Positions 48,820 to 57,716 of a DNA stretch of 64,000 bases are shown one piece after another (the first letter of the stretch is position 1; each line of letters starts with the position of its first letter). Origin of the DNA: Enterobacter asburiae (lineage in GTDB: Bacteria; Pseudomonadota; Gammaproteobacteria; Enterobacterales; Enterobacteriaceae); NCBI RefSeq assembly GCF_008080435.1, contig NZ_VRKN01000005.1, positions 186,001 to 250,000 of the forward strand, read 5' to 3'. Made by a program: the position numbers and the translations under genes. Under the pieces are notes generated by a model. It was not told where the DNA came from. It was given only the letters and a program-made list of their open reading frames with translations, and ran no database searches.

Positions 48820-50121
48820 ATGGCACAAGAAATCGAATTAAAGTTTATCGTCGAAAAAGACAGCGTTGACGCACTCCGCCAGCATCTGCATACGCTTTCC
48901 GGCGAACACCATGCACCGGTACAACTGCTTAATATCTATTACGAAACACCTGACAACTGGCTGCGCCGCCACGATATGGGGCTGCGCATCCGCGGTGCGA
49001 GCGGTTGCTATGAGATGACGATGAAAATTGCCGGCCGCGTGGTCGGCGGTTTACATCAGCGCCCGGAATACAATATCGACATCAGCAAGCCAGAACTTGA
49101 GCTGGAACGTTTCCCGGCGGAAGTCTGGCCGGAAGGCGAGCTGCCTTCCACGCTGGCAGAACAGGTACAGCCGCTGTTCAGCACCGATTTCTGGCGCGAG
49201 AAATGGCTGGTGACGGAAGGCAAAAGCCGCATCGAAATCGCCCTCGATTTGGGGGAAGTGAAGGCGGGTGAGTTCCAGGAACCGATTTGCGAACTGGAGC
49301 TTGAACTGCTGGAAGGAGACGCGAATGACGTGTTGAAGCTGGCACGCAGGCTGGTGAACCAGTCCGGATTACGTCAGGGAAGCCTGAGTAAAGCCGCACG
49401 GGGTTACCATCTGGCCGCCGGCAATGCGCCGCGCGTGCTGAAAGAGACGACCATCCTGCACGTTGCGCCGAAAGCCAGCATTGAACAGGGTCTGGAAGCC
49501 GCGCTGGAGCTGGCGCTTTCTCAGTGGCAGTACCACGAAGAGCTGTGGGTGCGAAATGTGAAAAACGCGAAATCCCACGTGCTGGCGGCCATTGCCCTGG
49601 TGCGCCATACCCTGGCGCTCTTCGGCGGTATTGTTCCTCGCAAAGCGAGCGCTCACTTACGTGACCTGCTGACGCAAACCGAAACGCTGATGCTCTCCGA
49701 CGTATCGGCGCAAACGGCGATCTACAGCCCGCAAACCGCTGCGGCAAAACTGGCGCTGACCGAGTTTCTGGTGACGCGCGGCTGGCGCGCCTTCCTGGAT
49801 GCGAAAGCAGAGACCAAAATCGCGGAGAACTTTAAGCGTTTCGCGGATATTCACCTTTCCCGTCATGCTGCTGAGCTGAAGACTACCTTTGCGTATCCCC
49901 TGGGTGACCAGTATGGCGATCAGCTTCCCCGTCTTTCGCGCAATATCGACAGCATGTTGCTGCTGTCTGGTGCCTATGATGGCGTCAAAGCGCAGGCCTG
50001 GCTGGAGAACTGGCAGGGGCTGAAGCATGCCATTGAAACCCGTCAGCATATTGAGATTGAGCATTTCCGTAACGAGGCCATTTCGCAGGAGCCGTTCTGG
50101 CTGCACAGCGGAAAACGTTAA
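48820..50121 (+). CDS. ygiF: inorganic triphosphatase YgiF (CYTH-CHAD)
   Basis: Hydrolyses tripolyphosphate in E. coli. 433 residues: an N-terminal CYTH tunnel domain with the EIELKF (ExExK) motif at residues 4-9, and a C-terminal CHAD domain rich in histidine and arginine (VRNVKNAKSHVLAAIALVRHTLALF near residue 245). It stands just upstream of glnE as in E. coli, and is probably co-transcribed with it. The 229-base region before it holds the promoter and no other gene. Confidence 0.93.
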   Translation: MAQEIELKFIVEKDSVDALRQHLHTLSGEHHAPVQLLNIYYETPDNWLRRHDMGLRIRGASGCYEMTMKIAGRVVGGLHQRPEYNIDISKPELELERFPAEVWPEGELPSTLAEQVQPLFSTDFWREKWLVTEGKSRIEIALDLGEVKAGEFQEPICELELELLEGDANDVLKLARRLVNQSGLRQGSLSKAARGYHLAAGNAPRVLKETTILHVAPKASIEQGLEAALELALSQWQYHEELWVRNVKNAKSHVLAAIALVRHTLALFGGIVPRKASAHLRDLLTQTETLMLSDVSAQTAIYSPQTAAAKLALTEFLVTRGWRAFLDAKAETKIAENFKRFADIHLSRHAAELKTTFAYPLGDQYGDQLPRLSRNIDSMLLLSGAYDGVKAQAWLENWQGLKHAIETRQHIEIEHFRNEAISQEPFWLHSGKR

Positions 50122-50142
50122 CTCTGGCAAGGAACCCCTATA

Positions 50143-52998
50143 ATGCCGCTTTCTTCAGCCTTACAGCAGCAGTGGCAGACCGTTTGCGAACGTCTGCCTG
50201 AGTCATTACCGGCGTCATCGTTAAGCGAGCAGGCAAAGAGCGTGCTCGCCTTCAGTGATTTTGTGCAGGAAAGTATCACCGCCAACCCGGACTGGCTGGC
50301 GGAGCTTGAGAACGCACCGCCGCAGGCGGACGAGTGGCGACGCTATGCTGGCTGGCTGCAAACCGCACTCGAAGACGTTGCGGATGAAGCCACGCTGATG
50401 CGCGTCCTGCGCCAGTTCCGCCGTCGGGTGATGGTGCGTATTGCCTGGGCTCAGGCGCTGGAGCGGGTGAGCGAAGAGAGCACGCTGCAGCAGTTAAGCG
50501 AGCTGGCGCAGACGCTGATTGTCGCCGCGCGCGACTGGCTCTACGCCGCCTGCTGTAAAGAGTGGGGCACGCCGTGCAGTGAGGAAGGGGTTCCTCAGCC
50601 GCTATTGATTCTGGGGATGGGCAAGCTGGGCGGCTGCGAGCTGAACTTCTCCTCCGATATCGACCTGATTTTTGCCTGGCCCGAGAACGGATCCACGCGC
50701 GGCGGCCGTCGCGAGCTGGACAACGCCCAGTTCTTTACCCGGCTCGGTCAGCGTTTGATTAAGGCGCTGGATCAACCCACGCAAGACGGTTTTGTTTACC
50801 GTGTGGACATGCGCCTGCGTCCGTTTGGCGACAGCGGACCGCTGGTGCTGAGCTTTGCCGCACTGGAAGATTATTACCAGGAGCAGGGGCGCGACTGGGA
50901 GCGTTACGCGATGGTCAAAGCGCGGATCATGGGCGACAGCGACGACGCTTACGCCAACGAGCTGCGTGCCATGCTGCGCCCGTTCGTGTTCCGTCGCTAT
51001 ATCGACTTCAGCGTGATCCAGTCACTGCGTAATATGAAAGGGATGATTGCCCGCGAAGTCCGCCGTCGTGGTCTGAAGGACAACATCAAGCTCGGCGCGG
51101 GCGGTATTCGCGAAATCGAATTTATCGTTCAGGTCTTCCAGCTTATTCGCGGCGGCCGTGAGCCCTCGCTGCAGTCCCGCTCGCTGTTGCCGACGCTGAG
51201 CGCCATTGATCAGCTGCACCTGTTGCCGGATGGCGACGCGCAAACCCTGCGCGAGGCCTATCTGTTCCTGCGCCGTCTGGAAAACCTGCTGCAAAGCATC
51301 AACGACGAACAGACCCAGACCCTGCCGGGCGATGACCTTAACCGGGCGCGTCTGGCCTGGGGCATGCGCGTGGACGACTGGTCAACGTTGACCGAACGGC
51401 TGGATGCCCATATGGCAGGCGTTCGCCGCATCTTTAACGACCTGATTGGTGATGACGAAAGTGAATCGCAGGACGATGCGCTTTCCGAGCACTGGCGCGA
51501 GCTGTGGCAGGACGCGCTTCAGGAAGACGATACCACGCCGGTGCTGACGCACTTAACCGACGACGCGCGCCATCGCGTGGTGGCGCTGATCGCTGATTTC
51601 CGTCTTGAGCTGAACAAACGCGCCATCGGCCCGCGCGGTCGTCAGGTACTCGATCACCTGATGCCGCACCTGCTGAGCGAGGTCTGCTCGCGGGCGGATG
51701 CGCCGGTACCGCTGTCGCGGATGATGCCGCTGCTGAGCGGGATTATCACGCGTACCACCTACCTTGAACTCCTGAGCGAGTTCCCTGGCGCGCTGAAACA
51801 CCTGATTACGCTCTGCGCCGCGTCGCCGATGGTGGCCAACAAGCTGGCGCGCTACCCGCTGCTGCTGGACGAGCTGCTCGACCCGAACACGCTGTATCAG
51901 CCGACGGCGACGGATGCCTACCGGGACGAGCTGCGTCAGTATTTGCTGCGCGTGCCGGAAGAAGATGAAGAGCAGCAGCTTGAAGCGCTGCGTCAGTTTA
52001 AGCAGGCGCAGATGCTGCGCGTGGCGGCGGCGGATATCGCCGGAACGCTGCCGGTGATGAAAGTGAGCGATCACTTAACCTGGCTGGCTGAAGCGATCAT
52101 CGATGCGGTGGTGCATCAGGCGTGGGTGCAGATGGTGGCGCGCTACGGCCAGCCGAAACACCTGGCCGATCGTGAAGGACGCGGCTTCGCGGTCGTGGGG
52201 TACGGCAAGCTCGGTGGCTGGGAGCTGGGCTATAGCTCCGATCTGGATTTAATCTTCCTGCACGATTGCCCGGTTGACGTGATGACCGACGGCGAGCGTG
52301 AGATTGACGGGCGTCAGTTCTATCTGCGCCTGGCGCAGCGCATCATGCACCTGTTCAGTACCCGCACCTCGTCGGGCATTTTGTATGAAGTGGATGCGCG
52401 CCTGCGTCCGTCCGGCGCGGCGGGCATGCTGGTGACCTCAACGGACTCCTTCGCCGATTACCAGAAGAATGAAGCCTGGACGTGGGAGCATCAGGCGCTG
52501 GTGCGCGCTCGCGTGGTGTATGGCGATCCGCAGCTCAAAACGCAGTTTGACGTCATCCGGAAGGAGGTTATGACCACCGTGCGCGACGGCAGTACGCTGC
52601 AGACCGAAGTGCGTGAAATGCGTGAAAAGATGCGCGCACATCTGGGGAATAAACATCGCGATCGCTTTGATATTAAAGCCGACGAGGGCGGGATCACCGA
52701 TATTGAGTTTATTACCCAGTATCTGGTGCTGCTCCACGCCCACGATAAGCCGAAGCTGACGCGCTGGTCCGATAACGTGCGCATTCTGGAACTGCTGGCG
52801 CAAAACGACATTATGGACGAGCAGGAGGCGCAGGCCTTAACCCGCGCCTATACCACGCTGCGCGATGCGCTTCATCATCTGGCGTTGCAGGAAGAGCCGG
52901 GCCACGTGGCGCTGGACTGTTTTGCCGCAGAGCGCGCGCAGGTGACGGCAAGCTGGCAGAAATGGCTGGTGGAACCGTGCGTAACAAAACAAGTGTGA
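50143..52998 (+). CDS. glnE: glutamine synthetase adenylyltransferase/removase GlnE
   Basis: Bifunctional enzyme that adenylylates or deadenylylates glutamine synthetase in answer to PII and glutamine. 951 residues. Two nucleotidyltransferase domains are seen: [22 protein letters not shown] near residue 160 (removase half) and [23 protein letters not shown] near residue 685 (transferase half), each with the DxD metal pair. It follows ygiF by 21 bases. Confidence 0.97.
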   Translation: MPLSSALQQQWQTVCERLPESLPASSLSEQAKSVLAFSDFVQESITANPDWLAELENAPPQADEWRRYAGWLQTALEDVADEATLMRVLRQFRRRVMVRIAWAQALERVSEESTLQQLSELAQTLIVAARDWLYAACCKEWGTPCSEEGVPQPLLILGMGKLGGCELNFSSDIDLIFAWPENGSTRGGRRELDNAQFFTRLGQRLIKALDQPTQDGFVYRVDMRLRPFGDSGPLVLSFAALEDYYQEQGRDWERYAMVKARIMGDSDDAYANELRAMLRPFVFRRYIDFSVIQSLRNMKGMIAREVRRRGLKDNIKLGAGGIREIEFIVQVFQLIRGGREPSLQSRSLLPTLSAIDQLHLLPDGDAQTLREAYLFLRRLENLLQSINDEQTQTLPGDDLNRARLAWGMRVDDWSTLTERLDAHMAGVRRIFNDLIGDDESESQDDALSEHWRELWQDALQEDDTTPVLTHLTDDARHRVVALIADFRLELNKRAIGPRGRQVLDHLMPHLLSEVCSRADAPVPLSRMMPLLSGIITRTTYLELLSEFPGALKHLITLCAASPMVANKLARYPLLLDELLDPNTLYQPTATDAYRDELRQYLLRVPEEDEEQQLEALRQFKQAQMLRVAAADIAGTLPVMKVSDHLTWLAEAIIDAVVHQAWVQMVARYGQPKHLADREGRGFAVVGYGKLGGWELGYSSDLDLIFLHDCPVDVMTDGEREIDGRQFYLRLAQRIMHLFSTRTSSGILYEVDARLRPSGAAGMLVTSTDSFADYQKNEAWTWEHQALVRARVVYGDPQLKTQFDVIRKEVMTTVRDGSTLQTEVREMREKMRAHLGNKHRDRFDIKADEGGITDIEFITQYLVLLHAHDKPKLTRWSDNVRILELLAQNDIMDEQEAQALTRAYTTLRDALHHLALQEEPGHVALDCFAAERAQVTASWQKWLVEPCVTKQV

Positions 52999-53038
52999 TA
53001 TTATCGCGCGCAAATTGTGAATCTTTCTGGAGTCAGGA

Positions 53039-54469
53039 ATGAAAGTAACACTGCCAGAGTTTGAACGTGCTGGAGTTATGGTTGTCGGTGATGTGATGCT
53101 GGATCGCTACTGGTATGGGCCGACCAGCCGCATCTCTCCGGAAGCGCCGGTACCGGTGGTTAAGGTCGACACCATTGAAGAGCGTCCTGGCGGCGCGGCA
53201 AACGTGGCGATGAACATTGCCTCTCTGGGCGCGCACTCGCGTCTGGTAGGCCTGACCGGCATCGACGACGCAGCGCGTGCGCTGAGCAAGTCGCTGGCGG
53301 ACGTGAACGTGAAGTGCGATTTCGTTTCTGTTCCGACCCACCCAACGATTACGAAACTGCGCGTGCTGTCGCGCAACCAGCAGCTGATCCGCCTCGACTT
53401 TGAAGAAGGGTTCGAAGGCGTTGATCCTGAGCCGCTGCACGAGCGTATCAACCAGGCGCTGGGCAATATCGGCGCGCTGGTGCTGTCCGACTATGCGAAA
53501 GGCGCGCTGGCGAGCGTGCAAACGATGATTCAGCTGGCGCGTAAAGCCAACGTACCGGTGCTGATCGACCCGAAAGGCACCGACTTTGAGCGCTATCGCG
53601 GCGCGACGCTGCTGACGCCAAACCTTTCTGAGTTTGAAGCGGTGGCGGGCAAGTGCAAAACCGAGGAAGAACTGGTTGAGCGCGGTATGAAGATCATTGC
53701 TGACTTTGAGCTGTCCGCGCTGCTGGTGACCCGCTCCGAGCAGGGGATGACGCTGCTGCAGCCGGGAAAACCGCCGCTGCATATGCCAACCCAGGCGCAG
53801 GAAGTGTACGACGTGACCGGTGCCGGTGATACGGTGATCGGCGTGCTGGCGGCGACGCTGGCGGCGGGGAATTCCCTTGAAGAAGCGTGCTACTTCGCTA
53901 ACGCCGCGGCGGGTGTGGTCGTCGGTAAGCTCGGTACGTCAACCGTTTCGCCAATCGAGCTGGAAAACGCGGTGCGCGGCCGTGCGGATACCGGTTTTGG
54001 CGTTATGACCGAAGACGAGCTTAAAGTGGCCGTCGCCGCCGCGCGCAAGCGTGGTGAAAAAGTGGTGATGACCAACGGTGTGTTTGACATCCTGCACGCG
54101 GGCCACGTTTCGTATCTGGCGAATGCACGCAAGCTGGGCGATCGCCTGATTGTGGCGGTAAACAGCGATGCGTCGACGAAGCGCCTGAAGGGTGAAACGC
54201 GTCCGGTTAACCCGCTGGAACAGCGCATGATTGTGCTTGGCGCGCTGGAAGCGGTGGACTGGGTGGTGTCGTTTGAAGAAGATACCCCGCAGCGCCTGAT
54301 TGCCGGCATTCTGCCGGACCTGCTGGTAAAAGGCGGGGATTATAAACCGGAGCAAATCGCGGGTAGCGAAGAGGTCTGGGCCAACGGCGGCGAGGTGATG
54401 GTGCTCAATTTTGAGGACGGGTGCTCAACCACCAACATCATCAAGAAAATCCAGAAAGACAGTCAGTAA
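53039..54469 (+). CDS. hldE: bifunctional heptose kinase/adenylyltransferase HldE
   Basis: Makes ADP-heptose for lipopolysaccharide core. 476 residues: an N-terminal ribokinase-like domain ([18 protein letters not shown] near residue 50; [20 protein letters not shown] near residue 260) and a C-terminal cytidylyltransferase-like domain ([26 protein letters not shown] near residue 345, with the HxGH motif). Length and neighbours are as in E. coli. Confidence 0.97.
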   Translation: MKVTLPEFERAGVMVVGDVMLDRYWYGPTSRISPEAPVPVVKVDTIEERPGGAANVAMNIASLGAHSRLVGLTGIDDAARALSKSLADVNVKCDFVSVPTHPTITKLRVLSRNQQLIRLDFEEGFEGVDPEPLHERINQALGNIGALVLSDYAKGALASVQTMIQLARKANVPVLIDPKGTDFERYRGATLLTPNLSEFEAVAGKCKTEEELVERGMKIIADFELSALLVTRSEQGMTLLQPGKPPLHMPTQAQEVYDVTGAGDTVIGVLAATLAAGNSLEEACYFANAAAGVVVGKLGTSTVSPIELENAVRGRADTGFGVMTEDELKVAVAAARKRGEKVVMTNGVFDILHAGHVSYLANARKLGDRLIVAVNSDASTKRLKGETRPVNPLEQRMIVLGALEAVDWVVSFEEDTPQRLIAGILPDLLVKGGDYKPEQIAGSEEVWANGGEVMVLNFEDGCSTTNIIKKIQKDSQ

Positions 54470-54471
54470 AA

Positions 54472-54498
54472 AACGGGCCAGTTGGCCCGTTCGTTTTT
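54472..54498 (+). terminator. terminator of hldE
   Basis: AACGGGCC and GGCCCGTT pair perfectly over AGTT, followed by CGTTTTT. Confidence 0.92.
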
Positions 54499-54499
54499 C

Positions 54500-54537
54500 A
54501 CCCTCTCCCTGTGGGAGAGGGCTGGGGTGAGGGCATC
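54500..54537. repeat. intergenic repeat, copy 2
   Basis: CCCTCTCCCTGTGGGAGAGGG then CTGGGGTGAGGG, the inverted relative of the copy at 33496-33530. It lies between the hldE terminator and the ubiK stop. Confidence 0.78.
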
Positions 54538-54546
54538 AGGCCGCAC

Positions 54547-54843
54547 TTACTCCTGGTCGTCCACCGGTGGAATAGCCGGTGCCGGCTTCACCTCTTCCGG
54601 CGTATTACGGTTTTCCAGCTCGGTCAGACGCTGTTCCAGCAGCGCCAGCTTCTCGCGGGTGCGCAGCAGAACCTGGGTCTGCACGTCAAACTCTTCGCGG
54701 CTGACTAAATCAAGGCGAACCAACTGCGCCTGCAGCGTCTGGCGGATTTTCTTTTCTACGTCATCACCAAATTCACGAATGCCTTTTGGCATGGATTCAT
54801 GAACCTGACGCGCAATTTGCTCAATTTTCTTTGGGTCAATCAT
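54547..54843 (-). CDS. ubiK: ubiquinone biosynthesis accessory factor UbiK (YqiC)
   Basis: A 98-residue soluble coiled-coil protein that helps the aerobic ubiquinone complex. [21 protein letters not shown] and the coiled coil [23 protein letters not shown] are as in E. coli YqiC; the last 20 residues are proline-rich and variable. It is convergent with hldE and divergent from ribB. Confidence 0.94.
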   Translation of the reverse strand: MIDPKKIEQIARQVHESMPKGIREFGDDVEKKIRQTLQAQLVRLDLVSREEFDVQTQVLLRTREKLALLEQRLTELENRNTPEEVKPAPAIPPVDDQE

Positions 54844-54971
54844 TGTCGTTTCCCTTGATGAAAAGGTGTTAGTGCCTATTGTAGCGCGTCATGCCGTGGG
54901 TTAAACAAAATTGTTTGAAGCTTATGCATTGCCCAGGATAATCAATAGCGTTATAGTTATCTCGCTTATTC

Positions 54972-55113
54972 TCAGGGCGGGGCGAAATTCCCCACCGGCG
55001 GTAAATCAGCGTCATGCTGAAAGCCCGCGAGCGCTTTGGGTGAAAACTCAAAGGTCAGCAGATCCGGTGTAATTCCGGGGCCGACGGTTAGAGTCCGGAT
55101 GGGAGAGAGTAAC
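54972..55113 (+). ncRNA. FMN riboswitch (RFN element) of ribB
   Basis: Contains the conserved RFN blocks in order: AGGGCGGGGCGAAATTCCCC, ACCGGCGGT, AGCCCGCGAGC, GGTCAGCAGATCCGGTG, AATTCCGGGGCCGACGGTTA and GAGTCCGGATGGGAGAGAG. It lies about 110 bases before the ribB start. After the aptamer, CGGGC and GCCCG form a hairpin before CTTTTT (55121-55155), a possible expression platform. FMN binding should reduce ribB expression. Confidence 0.95.
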
Positions 55114-55220
55114 GATCCAGTCGGGCTTGGGCCCGCTCACGTTATCTTTTTGCCGCTTATACGGCGCTCCTAAGACTGCCCTGATTCTGGTAACCATAAT
55201 GTTAATGAGGTTTTTTTACC

Positions 55221-55874
55221 ATGAATCAGACGCTACTTTCCTCTTTTGGCACTTCAACTCAACGTGTTGAACATGCACTGGATGCACTGCGCGAAGGCCG
55301 CGGTGTGATGGTGCTTGACGATGAAAACCGTGAAAACGAAGGCGACATGATTTTCGCCGCCGAGAACATGACCGTTGAACAGATGGCGCTGACCATCCGT
55401 CACGGCAGCGGCATCGTATGCCTGTGTATTAATGAAGACCGCCGTAAGCAGCTCGACCTGCCGATGATGGTCGAAAACAACACCAGCGCCTTTGGTACCG
55501 GCTTTACCGTGACTATTGAAGCGGCGCACGGTGTGACCACCGGTGTGTCTGCGGCTGACCGTCTGACCACCGTGCGTGCAGCCATTGCTGATGGTGCGAA
55601 GCCATCCGATCTGCATCGTCCTGGCCACGTCTTCCCACTGCGTGCGCAGGCGGGCGGCGTGTTGACCCGCGGCGGCCACACCGAAGCGACCATCGACCTG
55701 GTGACGCTGGCAGGCTTCAAACCTGCGGGCGTACTGTGTGAACTGACTAACGATGACGGCACCATGGCGCGCGCGCCGGAGTGCATCACCTTTGCCCGTC
55801 TGCACAATATGCCGGTGGTAACGATTGAAGATTTGGTGGAATATCGCCAGGCGCACGAGCGCAAAGCCAGCTGA
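55221..55874 (+). CDS. ribB: 3,4-dihydroxy-2-butanone 4-phosphate synthase RibB
   Basis: Makes the four-carbon unit of riboflavin from ribulose 5-phosphate. 217 residues, as in E. coli. [18 protein letters not shown] near residue 33 holds the metal- and substrate-binding acidic residues; [25 protein letters not shown] near residue 133 completes the site. It is a stand-alone RibB without GTP cyclohydrolase II. It is controlled by the FMN riboswitch upstream. Confidence 0.97.
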   Translation: MNQTLLSSFGTSTQRVEHALDALREGRGVMVLDDENRENEGDMIFAAENMTVEQMALTIRHGSGIVCLCINEDRRKQLDLPMMVENNTSAFGTGFTVTIEAAHGVTTGVSAADRLTTVRAAIADGAKPSDLHRPGHVFPLRAQAGGVLTRGGHTEATIDLVTLAGFKPAGVLCELTNDDGTMARAPECITFARLHNMPVVTIEDLVEYRQAHERKAS

Positions 55875-55887
55875 AAACGCTGATGTG

Positions 55888-55914
55888 AAAAAGCCGGGGA
55901 AACCCGGCTTTTTA
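55888..55914. terminator. terminator between ribB and the fimbrial operon
   Basis: AAAAAGCCGGG and CCCGGCTTTTT pair perfectly over GAAA, so it can end both ribB and, from the other side, the fimbrial adhesin gene 8 bases away. Confidence 0.9.
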
Positions 55915-55921
55915 TTTTTAA

Positions 55922-56965
55922 TCACTGATAGTTTATCTTCAGCACCACATCTTTACTGAATGGGCCAACGTCAATTTCCCGGTTGGGATTTTTGGTTAGC
56001 CTGGCCATGTAATTATGGGTGACCGTCGAGGCTCCCCCGTTCGGGTAATACGTTGCAAAGGGGTAATAGGTGTTCATTAATAGATCTTCCCCTAACGTTT
56101 CGTCGCGGATCTGCATGAGTAAACCGTTTCCCATATCGACATGGCTGGTGTCATACAGATCGTCAGTGTTAAAACTCATGGTGACATCAAACTGCTGTGA
56201 GCATGCTGCCGTGGCATCGCGTATTGTCGACACGCTAAAGGGCGCTTTCTGTGTTCTTACGTCGATATTATTGACTTGGCCAAAATCAACCGTCTGGTTT
56301 TCCGGGAATATTTGTATGTCCACGCTGCAGTCCAGGAAATGAACGTGGTCGAGACCGTCGATATTGTAACGCAGGTTTTTTGCATTTTTTACAAGGTTGG
56401 CTCCACCCTCACCATCAAATTGCAGGACGTTGATGCTGCCGAAATCATAAACGGTGTCAGGATCGGTGGGGAAAGCTTTGAGTTTGACATATAAACGAAA
56501 ACGGGAAGGGAACGTGATGTCTTTCTGTAATGTTGAACCATTACAGACCGGATCATGCCAGATGCCATCGTAGTATTGTTCGAATTTATCCAGACAGGCG
56601 CCGGTATCAATCCCTTCATCGATCATCTCATGGTCCGCGCCATTATAGGTTACGCCGAAGGTAAAATAGGGATTATTTAACACGTCAGCGTTATTCACGG
56701 CCGAGAGTTTTATCCAGGCAAAAATATCTTCTGTTTGATTAGTTTTGGTCCAGCCCGCCGCATTATCACAATAAACCGTAATGTTGACGTCAGAGCTTTC
56801 CCATATTTTACTTCCAATTACCGCATTTGACGGAACCGTAAAGCTGGGTAAGTTGGCGGTGTAAGATAATGCCCCACCTTTAGTATTTTGATAACAGTCT
56901 ACCGCCCAGGAGGAAAATGAGCATAACAGCAACAATAAGCATGATAACGAAACAATATTTTTCAT
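55922..56965 (-). CDS. fimbrial tip adhesin-like protein
   Basis: Last gene of a chaperone-usher operon. 347 residues with a signal peptide (NIVSLSCLLLLLCSFSSWAV), a long N-terminal domain with several cysteines that would bind the receptor, and a C-terminal pilin-like domain (VDFGQVNNIDVRTQKAPFSVSTI near residue 235, ending FSKDVVLKINYQ) for donor-strand exchange. The size and position suggest a two-domain tip adhesin. The operon resembles the ygiL-yqiGHI type of E. coli in make-up, but in E. coli those genes are beyond yqiC rather than between ribB and zupT; I therefore give no symbol. Confidence 0.8.
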   Translation of the reverse strand: MKNIVSLSCLLLLLCSFSSWAVDCYQNTKGGALSYTANLPSFTVPSNAVIGSKIWESSDVNITVYCDNAAGWTKTNQTEDIFAWIKLSAVNNADVLNNPYFTFGVTYNGADHEMIDEGIDTGACLDKFEQYYDGIWHDPVCNGSTLQKDITFPSRFRLYVKLKAFPTDPDTVYDFGSINVLQFDGEGGANLVKNAKNLRYNIDGLDHVHFLDCSVDIQIFPENQTVDFGQVNNIDVRTQKAPFSVSTIRDATAACSQQFDVTMSFNTDDLYDTSHVDMGNGLLMQIRDETLGEDLLMNTYYPFATYYPNGGASTVTHNYMARLTKNPNREIDVGPFSKDVVLKINYQ

Positions 56966-57710
56966 TATGACCCCTTCTTCACTGATTCGCTATGGCACAC
57001 CGGCTGTACCGAGGTACAGCTGATTCTGAAGTTGTTTAAACCACCGTAATCGCCGATGTAGCCAATCTGGAACTTCTCCGGGAGGTTTTTTATCTCTGAC
57101 TGGGTTTGAGAAAAGGGATCAACCATAAATCCTTTTGCGCCCTGCAATAACGTTTTTCCGTCAATGCCAATGTAACCAATGGTGATGTGATACGGGGTAC
57201 CATTTTTTATCATCACGCCCGTCGCAGTGCGAGAAACCTCCACCTTATCCATTGGAATGGCCTGGCCCTCTTTTAGCACAATAGCTTTAGGACGCCAGAA
57301 CACCTTGAGGCGGCTTTGCATGGCAATTTGCATGATATTTTTTTGCGTTGAGCGCGGCGGGATCTCCCGCATGTTGTAATAAAAAGTGATTCTCTGTCCG
57401 CCGGCAGCTGGGCAAGGCTTTGCTGGCCCATCAGGCGAATTTGGCTTTGTTCCTCTGCATCGAGACGGATTAAAGGGGGAAGTGGCGTCATATATTCGCG
57501 CGTTTTACGGCCCTCTTTATCTTCGATCCAGGACTGTGCCAGATAAGGCGTCGTTTTACTTTGGTTCGTCAATTTTATCGACACGCTCTTATCCGTTTCG
57601 TTAAAGATAATACGCGTCCTGTCCGGGGACACTGTTGCATGGGCTACCGAGCACGCGCCGAGAAGAGCGACAATCCCTTTTAATAACAATGTTGGTTTCA
57701 TTTTATTCAT
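56965..57710 (-). pseudogene. periplasmic fimbrial chaperone, frameshifted
   Basis: PapD-type chaperone split into two frames. The first (57710 downwards) gives a signal peptide and VSPDRTRIIFNETDKSVSIKLTNQS up to DRESLF; it then reads out of frame. The expected continuation (YYN, then MREIPPRSTQKN and the rest of the fold to the stop) is in the other frame. Inserting one T in the T5 run at 57381-57385 restores a 248-residue protein of normal length with the DRESLFYYNMREIPP motif. It is either a recent inactivation or an error in a homopolymer. Without the chaperone the usher pathway should not export fibres. Confidence 0.88.
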
Positions 57711-57716
57711 CCTGAA

